Assembly: GCF_905397435.1 (NCBI RefSeq) | Contig: NZ_CAJPVI010000002.1 | Coordinates: 124,001-188,000 of the forward strand | Length of the DNA stretch: 64,000 nucleotides | Direction: 5' to 3' | Source: Cupriavidus numazuensis | GTDB lineage: Bacteria; Pseudomonadota; Gammaproteobacteria; Burkholderiales; Burkholderiaceae | Shown here: in pieces, positions 55,883-63,386 of the stretch | Position numbering within the stretch: the stretch's first letter is position 1 | Layout of the letters: each line of letters opens with the position of its first letter | Notes under the pieces: model-generated | Told to the model about the DNA's origin: nothing | The model's database searches: none | What the model saw: the letters and a program-made list of their open reading frames with translations, nothing else | Program-made: the position numbers and the translations under genes

Positions 55883-56998
55883 TCAACCCGAGACGCGGAC
55901 CTCGACCCACTCTGCGCCGCGCGTGTCCCGGTACATTTCGGTCATGGCCGCTGTCTTGTGGCCCATGATGACCTGCGCTAAATCCTCACCATATTGCTCG
56001 GTATAGAGCCGTGCCGACAAGCTGCGCAACTCGTGGAAGGTGGCCGGGTTCTTGCCATCCTCCCATGTCAGTTCAGCATCTTCCCGGAGTTCCTGAAACA
56101 CTTTCGTGAGGGCGTCTGCACGTACCGGCGTGCCGGCCTTCCGCATCCGATTCCGCCGCGAGTAGTGCAGGATGCTCTTCGATACGACAGCGTCCCGGGC
56201 GCGCTTGATGCATTCGTCAAGCGTCATATTCAGCACATCAAGGCGTATGCTCAGGGGGATGCGCAGTTTTGCGCCAGTCTTCGACTGGATGACGTGCAGA
56301 AAACCTTCAGTGGCGTCGGCGAATTGCAGGCCTGCGATGTCCTCTCTCCGTTGGCCGGTCAGCAAGGCGAGTTCCAGGCATCGAGCGACCCACGGCTCCA
56401 GCTTCAGGGCTGCAGCATAGACGGCCTGGAACTGGTCCAGGGTCAGGCGTGAGCGTTCGACGTCGAATTTCGGTGTCCGAGTGACTGACACCGGGTTTTT
56501 TCCATTTTCGATCAGCCCGACGGTTTCAGCTTCGCGAAACATATCGAGAAGGGTTTTGCGAATCAGCTTCGCCATGTTGGCGCCGCGCTCCTGAACCGCC
56601 GTCGCGATGTATTCGGCGACATCCTTCGTCGTTATGGCGGGCAAATCCTTGCTGGCGAACGGCGCAGCGAGCGCCGCCCGCACACCGGATTTGACCGTCT
56701 GCATGGTTTTGGCGGTGGGGGCACGATTGTCCTCGTAGGCCTTCAGGTACTCGGGGGCCCATTGCGCCAGCGTCTTGCCGTTGGGCTTCCTGATGCGATC
56801 GAGCAGCGACGTGTGTTTGGTGCGTCGCGCAATCTCGGCGTTGACGACGCGCGCCTCCTGAAAGGCCTTGGCCTGGTCGCGCCCAAGGCCAAAGTCCTTC
56901 TTGGACTCCGGGTCGCGGAAGTAGAAGTAGCCGGCCCCGTTCTGATACAAATTGACTGGCCAGTTGCGGCGCTTGGCGGAACGAGGTCTAGCGGCCAT
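55883..56998 (-). CDS. int: Phage tyrosine recombinase (integrase)
   Basis: Site-specific integrase of 371 residues. N-terminal arm-binding part (~1-75, RNWPVNLYQNGAGYFYFRDPESKKDFGLG), core-binding SAM-like domain (~80-170) and catalytic domain with R in LTGQRREDIAGLQ, K in the beta-hairpin (SKTGAKLRIPL), the HELRSLSARLY box (H-x-x-R), GHKTAAM and nucleophile Y in MYRDTRGAEW. All catalytic residues are present. GGAGGATTGGCA precedes the ATG at 56998. It overlaps the excisionase gene by 11 bp. Confidence 0.92.
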   Translation of the reverse strand: MAARPRSAKRRNWPVNLYQNGAGYFYFRDPESKKDFGLGRDQAKAFQEARVVNAEIARRTKHTSLLDRIRKPNGKTLAQWAPEYLKAYEDNRAPTAKTMQTVKSGVRAALAAPFASKDLPAITTKDVAEYIATAVQERGANMAKLIRKTLLDMFREAETVGLIENGKNPVSVTRTPKFDVERSRLTLDQFQAVYAAALKLEPWVARCLELALLTGQRREDIAGLQFADATEGFLHVIQSKTGAKLRIPLSIRLDVLNMTLDECIKRARDAVVSKSILHYSRRNRMRKAGTPVRADALTKVFQELREDAELTWEDGKNPATFHELRSLSARLYTEQYGEDLAQVIMGHKTAAMTEMYRDTRGAEWVEVRVSG

Positions 56999-57206
56999 TG
57001 CCAATCCTCCGCGCAAGCTCGCCGGCCTCGTCCATGTACACGGCATCGGGCTCTACAAAATAGGTGCGACCGCATTTCACTGGCAACGGGTTGATGAGCC
57101 CGAGCTTGCGCCAGTTGCGCAGCGTGTTGCGATGCGGTTTTTCGCTGCCGAACATGCGTTCGGCCCACGATTCCAGCGAGATGAGTTTTGGCATTGCGGT
57201 TGCCAT
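56988..57206 (-). CDS. Excisionase-like DNA-binding protein
   Basis: A 72-residue protein with a winged helix of the MerR/Xis type (HRNTLRNWRKLGLINPLPVKCGRTYFVEPDAVYM). Directly upstream of int and overlapping it by 11 bp, the usual place for xis. ATG 57206 has GGAG 7 bases upstream; ATG 57218 and the longer form to 57278 are less likely. It probably bends attachment-site DNA during excision. Confidence 0.78.
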   Translation of the reverse strand: MATAMPKLISLESWAERMFGSEKPHRNTLRNWRKLGLINPLPVKCGRTYFVEPDAVYMDEAGELARRIGNGR

Positions 57207-57371
57207 ATTTTGCTCCATCCGCCATGTCTGGCGGGTTACTGCTATGACCCGGTGAGCCCGATTTATCATTTCTTGCATTTAGTTATTTGTGGCGCCGGCA
57301 GTGAACTGCATTGCGCGTGACCTCTAACATCTGTTCTGCTGCTTCCTGCATCACTGCTTGTCCCGCTCCTG

Positions 57372-58043
57372 CTAGATGGCCGGGTACGCTGATCCTGGCT
57401 GTCCCAGCTCGTTGCTGCCCGTGCAGGCATTGCGGTGGTCGTTGGCGTGCGGGCATCGCTTGTTGCCGCAGGTCGGGCACAGGATCATGCGCATTTCGAC
57501 CGAATGTGGGCGACAGGTCTGGCAGCCGCATTGCTTGTCCCGCTCCTGCCGGATGGCGGCGTCGATGGATTCGGAAAGCTCTCCCTTATTCATCGGAACG
57601 GGCGCCTCCTGGTCAAACCGGAAAGCGATGATTTCCTTGGCTGGGTCGCCCCATTCGGCATCCCAACCGCAGTAGCGGTCTACCAGCCACCGATACCGCG
57701 CCGCATCCTCTGCCTCCGCCTTCCCCGGTGAGGCGCGATCTTCCATCCAATCCGCCACCAACTCCGGCAGAGAATCATCGGCGTCGGGGTCAATACCAAG
57801 CGTGGCGCGCACGGCCTTGTCCATGTTCTCAATGGTCGATGCCATTGATCCGCAGACGCGCTCCAATTCTTGGATTCGCTCCGGCGCCTTCCCCGGTGAG
57901 GGGGTGGCGCGCTCCAGTTCGCGGATGCGGGCGATCATTGCCAGCGTGTCCGATGGAATCACCGTGCCGCCACGCCGCGCAATCGCTTCCAGCACGTCCA
58001 GGTTCAGTTCCCCATCTGCTGGGGTAGTGGCGGGGATGGTCAT
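57372..58043 (-). CDS. Phage hypothetical protein with C-terminal Cys/His cluster
   Basis: A 223-residue protein with no recognised function. It has a helical N-terminal half (LEAIARRGGTVIPSDTLAMIARIRELE, RIQELERVCGSMASTIENM), a middle DAARYRWLVDRYCGWDAEWG motif that recurs in the phage gene at 58809, and a C-terminal CxC-x-C-x2-C...CPTCGNKRCPHANDH cluster that can bind zinc. It overlaps the next gene start by ATGA (58040-58043). Its first codons (MTIPAT) match those of the gene at 58267 exactly at DNA level. Confidence 0.7.
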   Translation of the reverse strand: MTIPATTPADGELNLDVLEAIARRGGTVIPSDTLAMIARIRELERATPSPGKAPERIQELERVCGSMASTIENMDKAVRATLGIDPDADDSLPELVADWMEDRASPGKAEAEDAARYRWLVDRYCGWDAEWGDPAKEIIAFRFDQEAPVPMNKGELSESIDAAIRQERDKQCGCQTCRPHSVEMRMILCPTCGNKRCPHANDHRNACTGSNELGQPGSAYPAI

Positions 58044-58267
58044 AGGTCGTCCTCGTCAATCGCGGTCGTGTACCGCGGGCGGTAACCGCCTTGGATGTGA
58101 AATTCCTTGCCGCAGGCAGCGTCCGGGCAGACGACGCTGGCCCGTCCCTCGTCCGGCGCCAATGACCACAGATCCTCGTCGGCTTCGTTCATGTCGTCGC
58201 TGTCGAACTCATGGCCGCAGTGTGGGCAGACCGGCATCAGCGTCTGAAAGGTGGCGGGGATGGTCAT
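58040..58267 (-). CDS. Small zinc-ribbon phage protein
   Basis: A 75-residue protein with two Cys pairs (CPHCGHEF at ~14-21, CPDAACGKEF at ~47-56), the form of a zinc ribbon, and an acidic centre. Function unknown; such small zinc-ribbon proteins are common in phage early regions. It overlaps both neighbours by four bases (ATGA), so it is translated as part of the chain. Confidence 0.72.
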   Translation of the reverse strand: MTIPATFQTLMPVCPHCGHEFDSDDMNEADEDLWSLAPDEGRASVVCPDAACGKEFHIQGGYRPRYTTAIDEDDL

Positions 58268-58812
58268 GATTGATCCTTGATTTCGGCGCGGATGGCGTGG
58301 GCGCAGTCGCTAGCAAAGCCTTTCTTGGTTTGCATTGTCGTCCACATGGCGGCTTCGTTCTTGACGATTACCGCCGCCCGCTCCATGCCTGCGGCGTAGC
58401 CCTGTGCGTACATCTTCAGCGCGAACCGCATGCACAGTTTGGTGTGGTCGCCCCACTCATGCGGCTTGGACATCCCCTGGCACACGTCGCGCAGGAACGC
58501 GGCCTGCACAGCCTTGCTCGCAATTTCGTCCCAGCCTTCCATCACCGTTCTCCCCCCATTGGGCGCCTCAGCGGCGGCAGCCCGCTTGTCTCGCTGGATA
58601 ATGTCTTTGCATGACTGGTGCCCGTGGGCGCACGAATCTGGCATCCCTTCCGGAAACGACATGCAGCAGTCAGCGCAGATCCATTGGCACTCGCCACGCG
58701 CTGCACGCATAGTCCAGTCGATCATGGCTTGGTCCATCTGATCCATGACCTCTTTCGACGGCATGCCAGCGCTCAATACGATGCCGGGGAATACAGGTTT
58801 GTCCCCCATCAT
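58264..58812 (-). CDS. Phage hypothetical protein
   Basis: A 182-residue protein, not recognised. It has a CQWICADCCMSF...CAHGHQSC Cys/His cluster (~43-67) and the segment RAAAAEAPNGGRT, whose DNA (58557-58578) is repeated in the following gene. The C-terminal half is helical (MRFALKMYAQGYAAGMERAAVIVKNEAAMWTTM), similar in feel to small phage proteins of unknown role. It overlaps both neighbours by ATGA. Confidence 0.65.
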   Translation of the reverse strand: MMGDKPVFPGIVLSAGMPSKEVMDQMDQAMIDWTMRAARGECQWICADCCMSFPEGMPDSCAHGHQSCKDIIQRDKRAAAAEAPNGGRTVMEGWDEIASKAVQAAFLRDVCQGMSKPHEWGDHTKLCMRFALKMYAQGYAAGMERAAVIVKNEAAMWTTMQTKKGFASDCAHAIRAEIKDQS

Positions 58813-58847
58813 GCGCCCCTGCTCTCATTGGGCGCCTCAGCGGCGGC
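58557..58847. repeat. Direct repeat of 22 bp inside two phage genes
   Basis: The same 22-base stretch (from CATTGGGCGCC to GGCGGC) lies at 58557-58578 and 58826-58847. On the minus strand it encodes the shared peptide AAAEAPN near the internal part of one gene and the C-terminus of the other. Suggests module shuffling or recombination between phage genes. Confidence 0.75.
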
Positions 58848-59897
58848 GAGCATGTCAGCGTCGATGGCGCTATCCATCCGCTCACCCCAAAGCACGTCTT
58901 CGCCACCGGCGGCCCCAACGATAATGTGATCGTCCCCATCGTCGCCAATACGGTCGGAATCACGCAGCCACCGATACCGTGCCGCATCCCTCTCCACCTC
59001 CTCCCGCGAGGACGAGGCGCGACCTTTTAGCACGACAAGCTCATGCGACAGTTCATCATTGCGCTCGCGCTGTTGCTGAAGATCTTTTCGCAGCATCGCT
59101 ATTTCCTCATCAAGCGAGGACGATGCGCGGGAGAGCAATTCGAGAACGTGCGACAGAGCCTTGTTGTAGCCTTTGTCATACTCGGCATATGCAGCACCGT
59201 CCGGCGCCTTGGGCTTGCGCAATGCGCTGATCTCATCCGACAGCGCCACACCCTGCCGGTCGCCGGGCGCAGGCGCTGCGCCCTTAGCGCGGGCAATAAC
59301 TCGCTGCAGATTGTCTAGCGTGCTGCTCGGCTCGCCGTTGTCTTTCACGACATTCAGGCGATACACGGCTTCGACGTGCTCTAGCGACTGCAGCATGTCA
59401 TCGAACAGGCTTGCGGGTGCTGGCGCGGCCGGCGATGCGACCGGCGCAGGGGCGGCGAGAAGCGGGTGAACTTTCAGCATGGCCTCGAGCGCATGCTGCA
59501 ACCCTTCCTCCGTGATCGTGTCGCCTTCATGGTGGTCGATCAGCCAGCCGGGGAACTTATCCCACGGCACCTGGCGCTGGACACCGATCAACTGATTCAG
59601 GCGCTCCACCATGAAGTAATCGCAATCCGCGCAGCACATATCGCAGTTGCTGGAGAATTGACCATCTTCGAACGTGAGCACGGCATTACCTTCGCCGCAG
59701 TGCTCGCAAATGCGCCCGTCGAGATGAACCGGCTCCTGCCCGCCAGCTTGCGCGAGCGCGGCGCGCACACCATCAGCAAAGCGCCCCAGCGCCGCATCCC
59801 ATGCGTTCGTGCCCGGCTCGGCCGCCATCAGGCCGCAGTCGCGCGCCAGGCTCCAGTCTTCGTCCCGGCACTGCGCCGGCGTAGTCGATTCGCTCAT
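58809..59897 (-). CDS. Phage hypothetical protein with Cys clusters and coiled coil
   Basis: A 362-residue protein. It has a zinc-binding-like region (RICEHCGEGN...CDMCCADCDYF, ~60-95), a linker rich in Pro/Ala (~140-160), and a coiled coil (~265-310; DEEIAMLRKDLQQQRERNDELSHELVVLKGR). Near the C-terminus is DAARYRWLRDSDRIG, the same motif as in the gene at 57372, and the repeat-encoded AAAEAPN. Function unknown. ATG 59897 follows AAGGACAACGAGCA and overlaps the upstream small gene by ATGA. Confidence 0.7.
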   Translation of the reverse strand: MSESTTPAQCRDEDWSLARDCGLMAAEPGTNAWDAALGRFADGVRAALAQAGGQEPVHLDGRICEHCGEGNAVLTFEDGQFSSNCDMCCADCDYFMVERLNQLIGVQRQVPWDKFPGWLIDHHEGDTITEEGLQHALEAMLKVHPLLAAPAPVASPAAPAPASLFDDMLQSLEHVEAVYRLNVVKDNGEPSSTLDNLQRVIARAKGAAPAPGDRQGVALSDEISALRKPKAPDGAAYAEYDKGYNKALSHVLELLSRASSSLDEEIAMLRKDLQQQRERNDELSHELVVLKGRASSSREEVERDAARYRWLRDSDRIGDDGDDHIIVGAAGGEDVLWGERMDSAIDADMLAAAEAPNESRGA

Positions 59898-60031
59898 TGC
59901 TCGTTGTCCTTGTTCTGTTGGGTGTAGAAGTCCGCCATCCACTTGGCCTGACGCCGCGCCACATAGGCGCCTCCCAGGGCGAATAGCACCCCGCCGGCAG
60001 CGACGATGATCAGGGCTGTTACAGGGCTCAT
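59894..60031 (-). CDS. Small single-pass phage membrane protein
   Basis: A 45-residue gene found by reading the gap between longer phage genes. The start [21 protein letters not shown] is one transmembrane helix (~4-22) followed by a basic and polar tail (YVARRQAKWMADFYTQQNKDNEQ). It overlaps the gene on each side by ATGA (59894-59897; 60028-60031), which is strong evidence that it is real. It may be an inner-membrane accessory protein of phage metabolism; function unknown. Confidence 0.75.
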   Translation of the reverse strand: MSPVTALIIVAAGGVLFALGGAYVARRQAKWMADFYTQQNKDNEQ

Positions 60032-60624
60032 GGTGTCGTGTGGTTTGGTGGGGTACCGATCCATGCGGCTGCGGGGTCGCGGCGGATCAGGCGGCCGGCG
60101 CGCTCGGCGTTACGGTTTTTGCACCGGGCATAGTGCAAGCCGAGTCTCTCCGGATCTTTCTTCAGCCTCAGCCAGAGCATGTGATGGCGCTCCGCGCGGT
60201 CCTGCTTGGGCGGCCTCGGCTTGTCCTTTCCCTTTCCCAGCGCCCACAGGCGAGGTCGTACGCCGTCGAGGCCTTGCGGGCCCCAGTCGCCTACGCGCAG
60301 GCTCTTGCCGTGCATCTGGCGCGTGCAGTGGTCAAGCGACCGGCGCGAGACATTGATTTCCCTCGACATCTGCAGCGTGGAGCGGGGCTTCCCGTCGGCG
60401 AGCAGCTGCTTCATGAGCGACCATGCAATCGACCGGCCGGCCAGGCTTACCTTGCGGGGCCCAAGTCCCAATTCATTGGCACGGGCCTTGATCGCCAGTA
60501 CGGTGCGATTCGGGATCTTGTGCGCCCAGTCCTTGACCGGCTTGTCGTTCTTCCACTCCCGGCGCAGGGTTCGGATCTCCCCATTCGACCAGGCGGTTTG
60601 CATCTTTCGCTTCTTCGCGGTCAT
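60028..60624 (-). CDS. Phage DNA-binding-type protein, possible regulator
   Basis: A 198-residue basic protein. The N-terminal part ([44 protein letters not shown], ~12-55) resembles Myb/SANT or GcrA-type helix-turn-helix units, and a second possible HTH is [35 protein letters not shown] (~70-105). It may be an antirepressor, transcription factor or packaging-related HNH relative, though no HNH residues were seen. Overlaps with RdgC gene by ATGA (60621-60624). Confidence 0.6.
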   Translation of the reverse strand: MTAKKRKMQTAWSNGEIRTLRREWKNDKPVKDWAHKIPNRTVLAIKARANELGLGPRKVSLAGRSIAWSLMKQLLADGKPRSTLQMSREINVSRRSLDHCTRQMHGKSLRVGDWGPQGLDGVRPRLWALGKGKDKPRPPKQDRAERHHMLWLRLKKDPERLGLHYARCKNRNAERAGRLIRRDPAAAWIGTPPNHTTP

Positions 60625-61763
60625 GCTGCCGCTCCCAGCACGGTGCGATCGCCGCTGTCATTCGCGGCAGACACAGCGCCGCCAGCTTCCATGGCCTCGA
60701 TCAGGCGCGCCGCGCGGTTGTAGCCGATGCGCAGGTGCCGCTGCACCAGAGAGATAGAGGCACGCTTGTGCGCGCGCACGATGGTCACGGCCTGTTCATA
60801 GAGGGGATCGTCGCAGCCATCCGGGGCGATGTCTGCTGCGGCGCGCTCGATCAGGTCGCCGGCCTCTGCCGCAGGGCGCTCGCCGCCAAGGGCTGCCGCG
60901 AGGTCCGCCAGCATCTGCGACAGCTCGCCGGCCATCAGCATGAAGTCAGCATCGAAGCGCTCGTCGGCATCATTGATCGATGCGTCGGTCGTTTCCTTGA
61001 TCACGTCCAGCGCCGCGACGCGCTTGATGGTCAGGGAGTCGGTCAGCACCAGGGATACCCGGTCATTCCACGTCATGGCCAAGCGGGTGCAGCGCTTGCC
61101 AGCGGCGATGTGCTTGGCCACGTCGTCGGGGTCCGGCGCCTGCTTGGCAATGCGGATCGTCGCGCGGCTCTCGCCCATCGATTCCAGCGTGGTGTCGTCG
61201 TCCACAGTGAAGCCCGACGGCGCGGTGTCGGTGGCCAGCCATTCCGTCATGGCGGCGACAGGGGAGTGGTTCACGTAGAGCTGGTGGGCGGAAAGGTTAT
61301 CGATCGCCTTGAACAGGTAGCCCAGCATGGTGTCGCGTTTGGCGGAGCTTGCCGCGTCGATCACCAGCCAGCCGTTGTTCGTGTCAATCCATGCGCGGGT
61401 CAGCGTGTTGATGCTGAAGGCCTTGGGCAGCATCTCTTCGTACAGCTGCTCCTTGATCTCGCGCGTCTGCTTGCGGCCCGGTTTGAAGCCCTGCTGCTCT
61501 TCGATCTCCGCGGCGCGGGCTTTGGTCGCGTCTCGAATGACGGACTGCGGCAGCAGCTTCTTTTCCGTCTGCAGGGCGATCAGGAGATTGCCGCCCACTT
61601 CGTGCACCAGGCCGCTGCCGTCGCGCGGCTCGGCGAAGCCTTGGGTTTCCGCCTCAAGGCTGGTGCACGGGACAAAGGCATGCTTCGCCAGGGCGGCGCT
61701 CAGGTCGGCCGCAGTCATTGCGAAGACAGGAAGTCGGTAAATTGACAGGTTCTTGAACCACAT
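60621..61763 (-). CDS. rdgC: RdgC recombination protein fused to FtsK gamma domain
   Basis: A 380-residue protein. Residues 1-~300 are Rdg[12 protein letters not shown] opening, [55 protein letters not shown]. RdgC forms ring-like dimers on DNA and restrains RecA. Residues ~317-376 ([19 protein letters not shown]..., ending in GDRTVL) match the FtsK gamma winged helix that reads KOPS DNA and activates XerD, including [14 protein letters not shown]. Host FtsK and RdgC are separate proteins, so this is a phage-specific fusion. Confidence 0.88.
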   Translation of the reverse strand: MWFKNLSIYRLPVFAMTAADLSAALAKHAFVPCTSLEAETQGFAEPRDGSGLVHEVGGNLLIALQTEKKLLPQSVIRDATKARAAEIEEQQGFKPGRKQTREIKEQLYEEMLPKAFSINTLTRAWIDTNNGWLVIDAASSAKRDTMLGYLFKAIDNLSAHQLYVNHSPVAAMTEWLATDTAPSGFTVDDDTTLESMGESRATIRIAKQAPDPDDVAKHIAAGKRCTRLAMTWNDRVSLVLTDSLTIKRVAALDVIKETTDASINDADERFDADFMLMAGELSQMLADLAAALGGERPAAEAGDLIERAAADIAPDGCDDPLYEQAVTIVRAHKRASISLVQRHLRIGYNRAARLIEAMEAGGAVSAANDSGDRTVLGAAA

Positions 61764-61783
61764 TGCGGGAATCCTTGAATTTG

Positions 61784-62416
61784 TCAGGCGGCCAGCTTGC
61801 GCAGCTCGACCACGTTCTGTTCAACCAGCTTGTCGAAGTCCAGAAGGTCTTCGACCATGGCGTCGATGTATGCCTCGTCTCGCTGGATGCGCCAGCGGAA
61901 GAAGTCCTTGCCGATGGCCTTTAGGGCAGGGCAGTACAGGGCAAAATCCCACCATGCGCGGCCGGATAGCCAAAGATTCCCGTACACCTGATCATCGAAC
62001 TTCTTCAGGTCGTGGTCGATCAGCACAGTGCGAAGTTCGTCCGGCGCGATCAGGCACTTGTACTCGGCGCCGCCATCCTTGCGGATCCAGCCGTCGGCGC
62101 TCGCGCCGAAGTTGCCGTCGTCTGACAGCACCATGCCGACCGGTTCCACGAACTCGCCGATGTCAGCTTGGTGTGCGAGGCGCGCGTCGGACTCCAGCTC
62201 TTGGCCGCGGCGCATCTGCCACGTCTCGTAGCCTCCATCCAGTGGCTCGCCGCTGATGCGCTCGATAGCCAAGCGGAAGGCGTAGTTGAGGGCTTCGTCG
62301 GTGCGCTCGCCGTTCTTCTTGCGGGACCGGGCGACACGGAACATGCTGGCGGTGATCACGCCGCTTCTGGCGGCGATCCACTGGTGGCTGCCCTGCTGAC
62401 AGGTCACGATGCGCAC
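61784..62416 (-). CDS. YqaJ-like viral recombinase / exonuclease
   Basis: A 210-residue 5'-3' exonuclease of the lambda-exonuclease/YqaJ type. It has the [19 protein letters not shown] start (~5-23) as in lambda Exo, the [11 protein letters not shown] helix with catalytic Glu, FGASADGWI (Asp) and the E-x-K motif in GAEYKCL. It would chew DNA ends so that the ERF protein two genes upstream can anneal the single strands. Starts with GTG after AAGGGGGAACC; a longer form to 62467 is not supported. Confidence 0.85.
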   Translation of the reverse strand: MRIVTCQQGSHQWIAARSGVITASMFRVARSRKKNGERTDEALNYAFRLAIERISGEPLDGGYETWQMRRGQELESDARLAHQADIGEFVEPVGMVLSDDGNFGASADGWIRKDGGAEYKCLIAPDELRTVLIDHDLKKFDDQVYGNLWLSGRAWWDFALYCPALKAIGKDFFRWRIQRDEAYIDAMVEDLLDFDKLVEQNVVELRKLAA

Positions 62417-62742
62417 GGTTCCCCCTTGGCTCGCAGCATTGCATCGGCCTCGATGTAGCGGAGGCACGCCCGGGCATCAGCCCAGAAGATCGCGTTGGCA
62501 AGCGGGTCGGCGGCGTAGTCGGGCATGGCTCGGCCAAGCAGAGTCTCCGCATACTTAACGCCGATCTCCGGCTCGATGTCCGCATTAGCTGCGAAGTAGT
62601 CGCGCAGGGTCATGCCAGACTGGAAAACCTTCACCGGCTTTGCGACATGAATAGCGTTCGGCCGCTCCGGGTCGTAAGGCGGAATTTGGTCGAACTCATA
62701 GGAGCCTGGGAATGCCGGCCCACCGTCTTTGATTTCAGCCAT
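62404..62742 (-). CDS. Phage hypothetical protein
   Basis: A 112-residue protein that was seen by reading the end of a longer frame from its own ATG at 62742. It has the EIKDGGPAFPG start and MTLRDYFAANA (~44-54) that are typical of small conserved phage proteins in Burkholderiales; function unknown. It overlaps the ERF gene stop by one base and the exonuclease gene start by 13 bp. Confidence 0.75.
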   Translation of the reverse strand: MAEIKDGGPAFPGSYEFDQIPPYDPERPNAIHVAKPVKVFQSGMTLRDYFAANADIEPEIGVKYAETLLGRAMPDYAADPLANAIFWADARACLRYIEADAMLRAKGEPCAS

Positions 62743-63386
62743 CACGCTGCCTCCTGGCTGGCCGTGCGCAGTTCCTTCATGCGCTGCTCGTAATAGGGGT
62801 TGTAGGTGGCACGCTCTTCCTTCGGAAGGCCGCTCATGATCCTGCTCAGTTCGCCGATGGTCTTGGCATCGCGCAGGCCCGGGTGCTCTTCTGCTGCTGG
62901 CAATATGTCGGTGCCGGCGTCCGGAGTGCCGTCCTCGTCCAGGTCGTCGTCGGCGGCCACGCCAAGCAGGGCGCTTACGATGTAGCGGCGCAGGTAGGTG
63001 ATGGCGGCACCGAACTTCTTGATGTCGCGGTCGTCGCGGTACAGGCGCGCCACGGCGGTGATCTCTGCGCCAGTGGAATGGCCCAGCACCGTGCGAATGA
63101 TCGTGCTGTTGTTTTCCTCGGTCACCAACTGGAACAGGCACAGGCCGTTCTCGGAAAGGGCCGGCGTGGTCTTGGCGCGAATTTCCTGCAGGTCCGCATA
63201 GCGGAAGTTGTAGGAGCCGATCTTCCGCTTCTGGTCGTCCTTGATGTCGATCGTCACGCTGCGGTTCTTCTCGATCGGCTGGAAGGCGCCTTGTGCCTTG
63301 GCGAGGGCGGTGTACATGGGGCCCATGCCGCCGATGGCGGCCGGCGTCAGCGTGGTTTCCATTTCAGGCAGGTCGTGCTGGGTCAT
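62742..63386 (-). CDS. ERF family single-strand annealing protein
   Basis: A 214-residue ERF-superfamily protein (essential recombination function, as in phage P22). The ERF core is ~22-145: YTALAKAQGAFQPIEKNRSV, YNFRYADLQEIRAKTTPALSENGL and KFGAAITYLRRYIVSALLGVAADDDLD. It anneals single-stranded DNA during phage recombination and circularisation, paired with the YqaJ exonuclease. Stop/start overlap ATGA with the coiled-coil gene (63383-63386). Confidence 0.9.
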   Translation of the reverse strand: MTQHDLPEMETTLTPAAIGGMGPMYTALAKAQGAFQPIEKNRSVTIDIKDDQKRKIGSYNFRYADLQEIRAKTTPALSENGLCLFQLVTEENNSTIIRTVLGHSTGAEITAVARLYRDDRDIKKFGAAITYLRRYIVSALLGVAADDDLDEDGTPDAGTDILPAAEEHPGLRDAKTIGELSRIMSGLPKEERATYNPYYEQRMKELRTASQEAA

